Shown here piece by piece: positions 1 to 6,471 of a stretch of 25,620 bases of DNA. The notes beneath the pieces are model-generated. The model did not search any database, had not been told where the DNA came from, and was given only the letters and a program-made list of their open reading frames with translations. Numbering within the stretch: the first letter of the stretch is position 1; every line of letters begins with the position of its first letter. This DNA is from Candidatus Freyarchaeota archaeon (lineage in GTDB: Archaea; Asgardarchaeota; Jordiarchaeia; Jordiarchaeales; Jordiarchaeaceae), in assembly GCA_030587365.1 (NCBI GenBank), contig JAUQZE010000040.1:1-25620 (forward strand), read 5' to 3'. A program made the position numbers and the translations under genes.

Positions 1-189
1 CCACAGGGATTTGACTGGTTCCAGAATCATGCGGGCCATGAACAGGACGCGGCTCGAGAGGCTGATTGAGGGGAGCTTGAATTCTTGGAGCGTGAGTCCT
101 CTCCATACTGTTTCTTTGATCTCCTTGAATCGGGGGAGGTGGTGGAGGTGTTCAGGGTTGGGTCCCTCAAAAACTTCTTCGACTAACAT
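1..189 (-). CDS. Hypothetical protein, 5' part only (cut by window edge)
   Basis: An open frame runs on the minus strand from an ATG at 189 to the first base of the window without a stop, giving the first 63 residues. It begins MLVEEVFEGPNPEHLHH and contains a basic and hydrophobic stretch near residues 45-60. A GGGG run lies just upstream of the ATG and could serve as the ribosome site. It is divergent from the lysyl-tRNA synthetase gene across about 200 bp of AT-rich DNA. I do not recognise the family. The codon pattern looks like a real gene, whereas the overlapping plus-strand frame is rich in arginine, serine and tryptophan and looks like a shadow. Confidence 0.6.
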   Translation of the reverse strand, partial: MLVEEVFEGPNPEHLHHLPRFKEIKETVWRGLTLQEFKLPSISLSSRVLFMARMILEPVKSLW

Positions 190-388
190 ACCCCTATTTA
201 GACAAAAAGAGGTTAGTTAACCTAACTCCCAAAAACATAATTATTACATTGTGCCTGGCTCTTGTATAACTAAAATATTTCTATTATTTTCTGTTTGAAG
301 TAATTTTTAGGTAAAATTGTGTTTGTCCGAAAGGTTTACTAATATGTGTTTGTTCCGATGATGGTAAAAGGCTAAGAAAGGTGGTGTA

Positions 389-2017
389 TTGGAAAAATAT
401 TGGCATTGGATCGATGAAACGGTGGAAAATGTTATTGAATACTGGAAGGATCAGGAGCGTTATGTTTGCAGTTGTGGAATGTCTGTTTCTGGGTTGCAAC
501 ATCTTGGTCGTCTTCGTGGTGAAATTGTTCTAACGAATACGGTTAAGGAAGAGCTTTTAAGGATGGGTAAAGAGGCTGAACATTTTTTGGTTCTTTATAC
601 GCAGGATCAGTGGAAGGGCAAGGGGGCTCAGTTAGGGCAGTTCTCTAGCAAAGAGGAAGCTGAAAAATATCGTAATAGGCGTTTAATCGATGTGCCTGAC
701 CCTTTTGGTTGTCACAAAAACTGGGTGGAACACTATTGGTCACCCTTCAGGGACTGTTTGAGTAGCTTCTCCATAGGAGTCAAAACTTTTTTAACCACTG
801 ATCTTTATAAAACTGATGGGATGAAGGAGCTTGTTAGAAAGACTATTCGGCGAAAAGAAGAGCTTAGACAGATTATTAACAAATACAGAGGCAGAACTCC
901 CTATCCTGAAGACTGGATACCCTTCGAAACCCTTTGTAATGAGTGTCTTACCATCGGTCAGCATAAGATTCTAAGTGTAAACCTGGATAACTACACGGTT
1001 GAATACGTTTGTAACCGTTGCGGGGCTCAAGGGATTTCTAGTATGGAGGACGGGAAACTTAATTGGCGAGTTGAGTGGTCTGCTCTGTGGGCGCTTTTTA
1101 ATGTGAGCTTCGAGCCGTATGGTAAGGATCACGCTACTCCGGGTGGTTCTCGTGACAGTTGTGTTGAGATAATTGAAAAAATTTTTGAAAGGAAACCGCC
1201 TTTCGGTTATCCTTATGAGTGGGTTGGTTTCTCTGTGGATGGTAAAGATATGGGCGATATGGGTTCTAGTGATTTTTTGGGTATCACCCCTGCTGATTGG
1301 TTAGAAGTATCGGAGCCAGAGGTTCTTAGGTATCTCTACCTAAAAAATAAGCCCATGAAGAGGGTAGTTATAGACGTATCACGCGTCCCTGAGTTCTCTG
1401 AGACTTATGATCAAGCGGAGAGAGTATATTATGGAGTTGAAAAGGTTACACAGGAAAAAGAAGAATTTGAGATGAGAAGAAGTTATGAGCTTTCTCAGCT
1501 TAGATCCCCGCCCAAAGTTCTACCTTTCCAGCTAAGGTACACCCATGCTGTGACTCTAATACAAACCCTTTCCAAAGAAAGGCTCCTCGAGAATGCGATA
1601 ACAAAACTCAAAAATACTGGTCTTCTCAGCGATAAACCCTCCGAGGAGGATAAAATCAGAATCGAAAAAAGACTGAACGAGGCTGAAGCTTGGATTGAGA
1701 AATACGCCCCCGAGAGATTCAAGTTAAAAATTCTCGAGGAACTTCCCGCTACTCTAAAGCAACAGCTTAAAGAAGAAGAAAAAGAAGCCTTAAGGGTGCT
1801 TGCTGATAGATTAGGCAACAGGGAACTTACAGAGAACGAATTAGAAAATATTCTTTATCGTGTTGCAAAGGATGAGGCTGGCTTGGGTTCTAAAAAGTTT
1901 TTCCAACTGATTTATCTGGTGCTATTTGGACAAAAACAGGGTCCAAGGCTCGCTTCATTTATACTGTTAATGGATAGAGACTTGCTTCTACAAAGATTAA
2001 GAGAAGCTTACCAATAG
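389..2017 (+). CDS. lysS: Class I lysyl-tRNA synthetase
   Basis: This enzyme charges tRNA-Lys with lysine in the cytoplasm, using the class I (Rossmann) fold found in most archaea. Near the N-terminus is a HIGH-like signature, QHLGRLRGE (about residues 37-45). A zinc site is visible as CNEC (183-186) and CNRC (208-211). The conserved block around FEPYGKDH...GGSRD (241-257) is typical of the family. A charged helical C-terminal region, the helix-bundle anticodon-binding part, covers about 390-542. The length of 542 residues is normal. I take the TTG at 389 as start because AGGTGGTG lies just upstream. The KMSKS region is unusual: where a K-M-S-x-S-K-G loop is expected, residues 287-295 read DMGDMGSSD, so the usual lysines are absent. 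The following ITPADWLEVSEPEVLRYL fits the family. It may be co-transcribed with the phosphatidyltransferase 87 bp downstream. Confidence 0.93.
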   Translation: MEKYWHWIDETVENVIEYWKDQERYVCSCGMSVSGLQHLGRLRGEIVLTNTVKEELLRMGKEAEHFLVLYTQDQWKGKGAQLGQFSSKEEAEKYRNRRLIDVPDPFGCHKNWVEHYWSPFRDCLSSFSIGVKTFLTTDLYKTDGMKELVRKTIRRKEELRQIINKYRGRTPYPEDWIPFETLCNECLTIGQHKILSVNLDNYTVEYVCNRCGAQGISSMEDGKLNWRVEWSALWALFNVSFEPYGKDHATPGGSRDSCVEIIEKIFERKPPFGYPYEWVGFSVDGKDMGDMGSSDFLGITPADWLEVSEPEVLRYLYLKNKPMKRVVIDVSRVPEFSETYDQAERVYYGVEKVTQEKEEFEMRRSYELSQLRSPPKVLPFQLRYTHAVTLIQTLSKERLLENAITKLKNTGLLSDKPSEEDKIRIEKRLNEAEAWIEKYAPERFKLKILEELPATLKQQLKEEEKEALRVLADRLGNRELTENELENILYRVAKDEAGLGSKKFFQLIYLVLFGQKQGPRLASFILLMDRDLLLQRLREAYQ

Positions 2018-2104
2018 AAAAAAGTAGAACTTGATTAATAAAGAAATATGACTCATAATTCCCCTAATTTACCAAGATGAATTATACTTTCTGGAGGTAA
2101 TGGT

Positions 2105-2770
2105 TTGCTAGGAAAATTCAAAGAAATCCTTACAAAATTATTTTTACCGGTTGCACACGGTGCGGTGAGAGTTGGACTAACACCTAACCGCATCACCGTT
2201 TTAGGATTTATTTTATCTATTATTGGTAGTATCTTCATTGTTGGAAACCTAATATATCCCGTTAATATCGTTGACGAAGGATGGAGACTAGTTTTAGTTT
2301 CATTAACTATTTTTGGCATGGGATTCTGCGATTTACTCGATGGACTTGTCGCTCGATCAACGGGTATGATAACATCATTCGGCGGGTTCCTCGACTCGGT
2401 GTTAGACCGCTATACCGAAGTATTCATTTTTGCTGCGTTGATTATCGCTGGCTACTGTAACCCTATCTGGGGGATTATTACCCTAGTCGGAGCCCTTTTA
2501 GTGAGCTACGCCAGAGCCCGTGCAGAAGCCGCAGGTCTAAAAAATGTAGGAATTGGAATAGCCGAAAGACCCGAACGTCTTGTAATACTGGGAGTTGCGA
2601 TTCTCGTCCAAGGAATAATACTTTTAACGTCATCACTTCCCACTCAGCAGCCAATTATATACTGGACTATTATCATACTGGCCTTCCTAACACATTTCAC
2701 AGTTCTCCAGAGATTTCTCTATGCTTACAAAAGACTACCAAAGACATACGCAGATGAAAAAAAGGAATGA
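2105..2770 (+). CDS. CDP-alcohol phosphatidyltransferase, probably archaetidylinositol phosphate synthase
   Basis: This integral membrane enzyme transfers a phospho-alcohol onto a CDP-activated archaeal lipid. The full catalytic signature is present: D76xxD79G80xxA83R84, then G93xxxD97xxxD101, the metal- and CDP-binding aspartates of the family. Hydrophobic segments flank it (about 31-50, 62-75, 104-125, 125-140, 155-175, 185-200), giving the usual six-helix layout at 221 residues. The TTG start at 2105 is preceded by a strong GGAGGTAA at 2093-2100. The nearest ATG, at 2099, runs out of frame into a stop. The polar head group cannot be fixed from motifs. Inositol 1-phosphate is the common archaeal acceptor, and an IMPase-family enzyme occurs elsewhere in the window (12856-13653), but glycerol- or serine-type acceptors are alternatives. 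Confidence 0.85.
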   Translation: MLGKFKEILTKLFLPVAHGAVRVGLTPNRITVLGFILSIIGSIFIVGNLIYPVNIVDEGWRLVLVSLTIFGMGFCDLLDGLVARSTGMITSFGGFLDSVLDRYTEVFIFAALIIAGYCNPIWGIITLVGALLVSYARARAEAAGLKNVGIGIAERPERLVILGVAILVQGIILLTSSLPTQQPIIYWTIIILAFLTHFTVLQRFLYAYKRLPKTYADEKKE

Positions 2771-2934
2771 TACAATCTGTAACATCAAAAAATAATACTA
2801 AAATTGGATTACTTCCTGCCAAGGAGTATTCCTTTTTAAGGAACTTCGAGAAATATTTTAAATTGCACTTAGAGAAAGAATAATAACTTTCGGCTAACTC
2901 TTTATTAACTAGAAATATCAGTAAGTGGGGAAAA

Positions 2935-4101
2935 ATGGCAGAAAAATTGTTTAAATACGCTTCACAAATAGCTCAAGACGCAATCGACCAGGATAACCGC
3001 GGTAACTATAAACAAGCCTATGAACAATATCTAAGAGCCGCAGACATACTACTCAGATGCATACAATTCACCGACAATCCTGAACTAAGACAAATTTACT
3101 ACGAAAGAGCACAAAAATATGTTAAACGTTGTAAACAAATTAAGAAGGGTGCAGTTTCACCCCGCACAACCACTTCTATGAAAACTGGCTTAACCATGAG
3201 AGGAGAAGGTGAGGACGAAGAAGCAGAATTATCAAAAGCAGTATCCTCCACAATAATAGCGGAGAAACCAGATGTCAAATGGGGCGATGTTGCAAATCTC
3301 AACACTGCAAAACAAGCCCTGAGAGAAGCCATAATTCTACCAATGATGAGACCAGACCTATTCGAAGGAGCAAGAAAACCATGGAGAGGAATACTACTTT
3401 TCGGTCCACCGGGCTGTGGTAAAACATTAATCGCCAAAGCGGTCGCATCAGAAGTCAAAGCTACATTCTTTAATGTGTCCGCAGCCAGTATCGTATCGAA
3501 ATGGTTGGGTGAATCTGAAAAACTGGTAAAGGAACTTTTCAATGCAGCTCGCGCAAAGCAACCCGCAATAGTTTTTATTGACGAGGTTGATAGCGTAGCA
3601 ACAAGGCGTGAAGGGGACGAAGTAGGTGGGGAACGTAGACTGAAAACTCAGCTTATGCAAGAAATGGATGGGGTGACCTCATCAAGTAAGGATCGACTAA
3701 TTGTTCTTGGTGCAACTAATGTGCCTTGGGAGCTTGATCCAGCGTTGCGTCGGAGATTTGAAAAAAGAATTTATATTAATATGCCTGAGGAGGAAGCCAG
3801 GGACGAAATTTTCAAAATTCATACGCGAGGAGTTGAGCTGCAAAAGGACGTAGACTTTAAAGAATTGGCGAAGTTAACGGAAGGCTATGTGGGCAGCGAT
3901 ATTGCTATGATATGTAGGGAAGCTTTAATGATGCCTATCAGAGAGTTGGACGCGGTTGGCGCGCTTAATGATAAAAATGTGAAGGTACGTTCTGTAAATC
4001 GTCAAGATTTTCTAGAGGCGTTACGTGGAGTAAAACCCGTGGTTTCTCCCTCGGAGTTGATTAGGTTCAAACAATGGGCTGATGAGTTTGCTGTAGAATA
4101 A
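2935..4101 (+). CDS. cdvC: Vps4/CdvC-type AAA ATPase with N-terminal MIT domain
   Basis: This ATPase disassembles and remodels ESCRT-III filaments, and in archaea with a Cdv system it drives cell division. Residues 1-72 form a three-helix MIT domain, the part that binds the tails of ESCRT-III (CdvB) proteins. A charged linker follows (about 73-108). The AAA core has Walker A GPPGCGKT (157-164), the pore-loop region SKWLGESEK (188-196), Walker B IVFIDE (212-217), a sensor-1 TN (261-262) and a triple arginine RRR (272-274) for the arginine finger. The C-terminus ends in the helix FKQWADEF, the classical Vps4 terminal helix. At 388 residues it has no room for the beta-domain inserted in eukaryotic Vps4, which is typical of archaeal CdvC. 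A GTGGGG ribosome site precedes the ATG. The Vps25-like gene follows after 23 bp, so the two are very likely one transcript. Base use changes visibly near 3540, with the 5' part A/C-rich and the 3' part G/T-rich. No ESCRT-III gene is in the window. Confidence 0.93.
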   Translation: MAEKLFKYASQIAQDAIDQDNRGNYKQAYEQYLRAADILLRCIQFTDNPELRQIYYERAQKYVKRCKQIKKGAVSPRTTTSMKTGLTMRGEGEDEEAELSKAVSSTIIAEKPDVKWGDVANLNTAKQALREAIILPMMRPDLFEGARKPWRGILLFGPPGCGKTLIAKAVASEVKATFFNVSAASIVSKWLGESEKLVKELFNAARAKQPAIVFIDEVDSVATRREGDEVGGERRLKTQLMQEMDGVTSSSKDRLIVLGATNVPWELDPALRRRFEKRIYINMPEEEARDEIFKIHTRGVELQKDVDFKELAKLTEGYVGSDIAMICREALMMPIRELDAVGALNDKNVKVRSVNRQDFLEALRGVKPVVSPSELIRFKQWADEFAVE

Positions 4102-4124
4102 ATTCTACGGGTCTTGGGATAAAA

Positions 4125-4865
4125 ATGGCAGAAAAACAGAAGGAAAGCGCAAAAGAAAAAACCACCAAAAAGCCAAATATCTCGGACGAAACAGAGATAG
4201 ATGGGGCACTTGACGCTTCGGAATTAACCGAGCTTAAGATCCAAATGCTCAGGGAAGAGATTGAAAGGTTAAAAACCGAACTGCAAATCATAAAGAGTTC
4301 AGCAATGGGTATACTAACTAAACCCTCCACTACGTCCCAGGATATTATTATAGATAGTTCTCAACAGGTTGTTGAAAGGAAGGCCCCTCTACCCGAGTGG
4401 GTAAAATTACCCTGGATGTATGTTAAACCTGAAAATACTAAATTTTTAGAGTCTTGGAGAAGTGACTGGTCTGATTATATGTTAAAATGGGCAAAATTTT
4501 TGATAATACACTTGATAAGTGTAGCAGAACTGATGCAGAAAAATCCATTCGACAAACTATCCGAGGTAGCATTAAGGGATATACTAGAGTATATGAATTC
4601 AAAGAGTACTATAAAGTGGTGGGATAAGGACAAAACATTAGTGAGAATTTACTGGCGTTCTCTCGAGGACTGGTGTGAACTTATTTATCGTTGGGCGCTA
4701 GAGACCGGTCGTCTCGATTTCACCTTGTTTGAGATAATGGATGAAAAAGAAGAGTTCAGTAGCTTACCTACCGAGGATGTAAAAGAGATTATGAAAATTA
4801 TGGTTGAGAAAAACTTCGCTGAATGGATGGGAAAAAAACGCGAAATGGTAAAAATCAAGTTTTAG
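4125..4865 (+). CDS. vps25: ESCRT-II Vps25-like protein with N-terminal coiled coil
   Basis: Residues about 88-246 resemble eukaryotic Vps25, the twin winged-helix ESCRT-II subunit that recruits ESCRT-III. From remembered human VPS25, the shared points in order are: a proline/aromatic entry (LPWMYVKPEN at 95-104, compare PWQY...LQPN); IKWWDKDK (163-170, compare LEWLDKSK); a W-R-x-x-E-x-W-x-x-L-I-Y-x-W block (177-190), the strongest match; a following TLFEI (200-204, compare TLYEL); and a C-terminal VKIKF (242-246, compare VKFF). Length from 88 on is about 160 residues, close to Vps25 (about 175). The first 87 residues are extra: a lysine-rich start, a leucine-heptad segment (about 31-58) likely to form a coiled coil, and a serine/threonine-rich linker. 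The gene starts 23 bp after vps4/cdvC, and SepF follows. The fold assignment is inference from motif spacing and not a search. Another winged-helix protein is the main alternative. Confidence 0.8.
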   Translation: MAEKQKESAKEKTTKKPNISDETEIDGALDASELTELKIQMLREEIERLKTELQIIKSSAMGILTKPSTTSQDIIIDSSQQVVERKAPLPEWVKLPWMYVKPENTKFLESWRSDWSDYMLKWAKFLIIHLISVAELMQKNPFDKLSEVALRDILEYMNSKSTIKWWDKDKTLVRIYWRSLEDWCELIYRWALETGRLDFTLFEIMDEKEEFSSLPTEDVKEIMKIMVEKNFAEWMGKKREMVKIKF

Positions 4866-4886
4866 ACCCCTGTTTTCTAAAAACGT

Positions 4887-4937
4887 AATATAAACATTTT
4901 TAGATGTCAAGAACCCACAGCTAAAGCCCATGGGCTT
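4887..4937 (+). promoter_or_regulatory. Candidate promoter and palindrome upstream of sepF
   Basis: A TATA-like box, TAATATAAAC, lies at 4887-4896. About 28 bases further on, at 4924-4937, is a perfect 14-base palindrome, AAGCCCATGGGCTT, in otherwise AT-rich DNA. If the TATA box is used, the palindrome lies at the start of the transcript that leads into sepF (ATG at 5049), as a hairpin in a leader of about 130 bases or as an operator. The palindrome could also mark the end of the vps4-vps25 transcript. Confidence 0.35.
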
Positions 4938-5048
4938 ACTTGCGGAGAAATAGTGAAAATCAAATAAATTTATCCAATGTATTCCGTAGAGATTACTTTC
5001 TTTAATCTATTAGAAAATAGCTATTGTAAAATATAAGCTGGTGGAAAA

Positions 5049-5468
5049 ATGGGATTCTTTAAAAAAGTTAAAGGAAAAAGGGAAGAAACTCTAAACTCAG
5101 AAGATGATAATAATGTCTCATTAGGCACGGAAGAGTATCTATCGAAAATGGGAGTCTTTGAGGAGGAGACCAAAACAGAAGAAATCCCCCAAGAAGTGGT
5201 AGATTCGGGTGTGGTGTATATAAAATCCATTCCGCTTTTAACACTATCAGATATTCCAAGAATAGCTGAGGAGCTAAAGTCAGGAAACATAATTATCATA
5301 CAAATAAGACAGTTTATCCAGAGAGAGCAATCGAACAACGAACTTAAAAGAGCAGTAGATCAGCTGAGAGGCGTTTGCCGCCAAATAGGAGGAGACATAG
5401 CACAACTGGGAAACGAATACATACTGGTTACACCAGGACCATACATACGAATTTACCAAAGAGGCTGA
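5049..5468 (+). CDS. sepF: SepF, cell division protein (FtsZ membrane anchor)
   Basis: SepF tethers FtsZ filaments to the membrane in archaea that divide with FtsZ. The N-terminus MGFFKKVKGK is a short amphipathic, lysine-rich segment like the membrane-targeting sequence of archaeal SepF. It is followed by an acidic flexible linker (about 11-50). The folded SepF core (about 53-137) shows the typical pattern: VYIKSIPLLTLSDIPRIAEEL, then the strand GNIIIIQI, the helix around ELKRAVDQLRGVCRQIGGDIAQL, and the closing strand YILVTPGPYIRIY. Length is 139 residues, normal for archaeal SepF. A GGTGG ribosome site ends four bases before the ATG. It lies 183 bp after the Vps25-like gene on the same strand. 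This suggests that ESCRT-type and FtsZ-type division parts sit in one locus. No ftsZ gene is in the window. Confidence 0.88.
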   Translation: MGFFKKVKGKREETLNSEDDNNVSLGTEEYLSKMGVFEEETKTEEIPQEVVDSGVVYIKSIPLLTLSDIPRIAEELKSGNIIIIQIRQFIQREQSNNELKRAVDQLRGVCRQIGGDIAQLGNEYILVTPGPYIRIYQRG

Positions 5469-5525
5469 AAAACAACAAAAATTCCAAGACTTCTTTAGAC
5501 GCGTAAGAGGCATTCAACCGTGGAT

Positions 5526-5894
5526 TTAGACTTGCAAATTCAGTTCCTTTAACTTACTTTTTAATGCATTAAACCTTTTCTGGCGATCCTCAAATCCTTC
5601 CCAATGGGCGTAGGACATCACTTCTTCGCTACGGACTTCGTTTACTATTTTTTTAAGTTCTAAATCGGTAATCTCCTTTTGGGATATTGCTGCCTTAACA
5701 GCACCAGAAACAATATCAATGTTCAAATCTTTATTATCCTTAGTTTTGGCCTTTGCTCCTTTTTCAACCCAGTTCTTAAGTAAATTTTTCAAATATTTTT
5801 CCTTTTCCTTCTTGGAAGACAATTTCCTTAACTCTCCTAAGAAGTATTTTTCGATACCAAAACTCCTATTACTCTTCGTCAGTTTTTTGGACAC
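5526..5894 (-). CDS. Hypothetical small basic helical protein
   Basis: A 122-residue protein read from a GTG at 5894. It is rich in lysine and glutamate, with predicted long helices (about 20-50 and 75-118), a KNLLKNWVEKG segment, and a short aromatic stretch, SYAHWEGFEDRQKRF, near the C-terminus. No signal peptide, membrane segment or metal site is visible. The ATG at 5898 is out of frame and no ribosome site precedes the GTG, so a leaderless start is likely. TATA-like AT-rich DNA lies 30-45 bases upstream. It is convergent with sepF, with a 57-bp gap. I do not recognise the family. A role with the division genes would be speculation from position only. Confidence 0.65.
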   Translation of the reverse strand: MSKKLTKSNRSFGIEKYFLGELRKLSSKKEKEKYLKNLLKNWVEKGAKAKTKDNKDLNIDIVSGAVKAAISQKEITDLELKKIVNEVRSEEVMSYAHWEGFEDRQKRFNALKSKLKELNLQV

Positions 5895-5971
5895 TCATTG
5901 CTAATTTTATGATTATTATCCCATTTATGATTTATGCTCGTTAAATAAATTTATTGACGGTTGAAATTTAA

Positions 5972-5980
5972 GAATATAAA
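5972..5980 (+). promoter_or_regulatory. TATA-like box for a candidate small RNA
   Basis: The sequence AATATAAAC lies about 30 bases before a GC-rich island that begins near 6011 in a gene-free region. No reading frame starts downstream within reach, so this box would drive a non-coding transcript. Confidence 0.35.
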
Positions 5981-6002
5981 CTCTTGTTTCTAAACATTTT
6001 TT

Positions 6003-6108
6003 TCATTTACGTACAGGTGTCGCCGGAACAGATGGGACCGCGGCTACCAAAGCTCAGTAAGAATGCTGAGTGCAAAAATACACATTCTTAGAAACGGTAA
6101 TCCTTTTT
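6003..6108 (+). ncRNA. Candidate small structured RNA
   Basis: There is no gene between 5899 and 6471. This part holds a GC-rich island (6014-6052) in AT-rich surroundings. A hairpin can form from 6016-6018/6046-6048 and 6022-6025/6041-6044. A second hairpin pairs CTCAG (6053-6057) with CTGAG (6066-6070), or alternatively AAGAATG (6059-6065) with CATTCTT (6083-6089). A T-run at 6104-6108 could end it, and a TATA-like box sits about 30 bases before its start. I could not match it to tRNA, SRP RNA or RNase P RNA, and no clear C/D or H/ACA boxes are visible. Just downstream a further hairpin pairs 6109-6118 with 6125-6136. Confidence 0.35.
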
Positions 6109-6213
6109 GTGTCCTCAATAATCTTTGAGGAAACACTGGAAATACTGGAAATAGCACTTACACATGTAGTTATTAACTTGATAACCAATAATTAAACCGT
6201 ATTACACCTCCCA

Positions 6214-6419
6214 GAGAGAGGACGTTTAGTCCGATGCGGGTCAGAGAAGAGAGCTATAATGACCACCCCTAAAAAAGCTCAAAGAGTAAATTAAGGCGTC
6301 TCCTAACCTCTCTGACCGCCGGACCCCCCCCATTTCAGTACGGGGCCATATACGCATCCTCCACCTGAAAGCCGCTTTTCACGCCCTGCTTGAAAAAAGC
6401 AGTTTAAACGTCCTCTCTC
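6214..6419 (+). ncRNA. Candidate structured RNA closed by a 14-bp terminal stem
   Basis: Bases 6214-6227 (GAGAGAGGACGTTT) pair perfectly with 6406-6419, closing a domain of about 206 bases. Inside it, 6229-6233 pairs with 6320-6324, 6236-6237 with 6318-6319, and 6239-6247 (GGTCAGAGA) with 6309-6317, making one long helix with small bulges. Two further hairpins are CCCC/GGGG (about 6327-6330 with 6342-6345) and CTGCTT/AAGCAG (6386-6391 with 6397-6402, loop GAAAA). The strand is inferred: a TATA-like TAATTAAAC lies about 25 bases before the stem on the plus strand. The minus strand could fold equally. It ends just before the radA promoter. No reading frame of note crosses it, and I could not match it to RNase P RNA, SRP RNA or a tRNA. 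Confidence 0.5.
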
Positions 6420-6471
6420 AACCCCCCATCAAATTATAAGCTAAACATAATAATGATGGAGAACGATTTGA

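Noticed and set aside
11..220. 69-codon plus-strand frame at the left edge
   Set aside because: It is rich in Arg, Ser and Trp, lacks a ribosome site, and overlaps the better minus-strand partial gene.
6016..6110. A tRNA gene in the GC-rich island before radA
   Set aside because: A D-arm-like AGCTCAGT occurs at 6051-6058, but no T arm (TTCRANT) or matching acceptor stem is present.
6214..6419. RNase P RNA or SRP RNA as identity of the structured stretch
   Set aside because: The conserved P4 segments (GAGGAAAGTC-like and ACAGAA-like) and the SRP helix 8 motif with its GGAA loop and AGCAG partner were not found on either strand.
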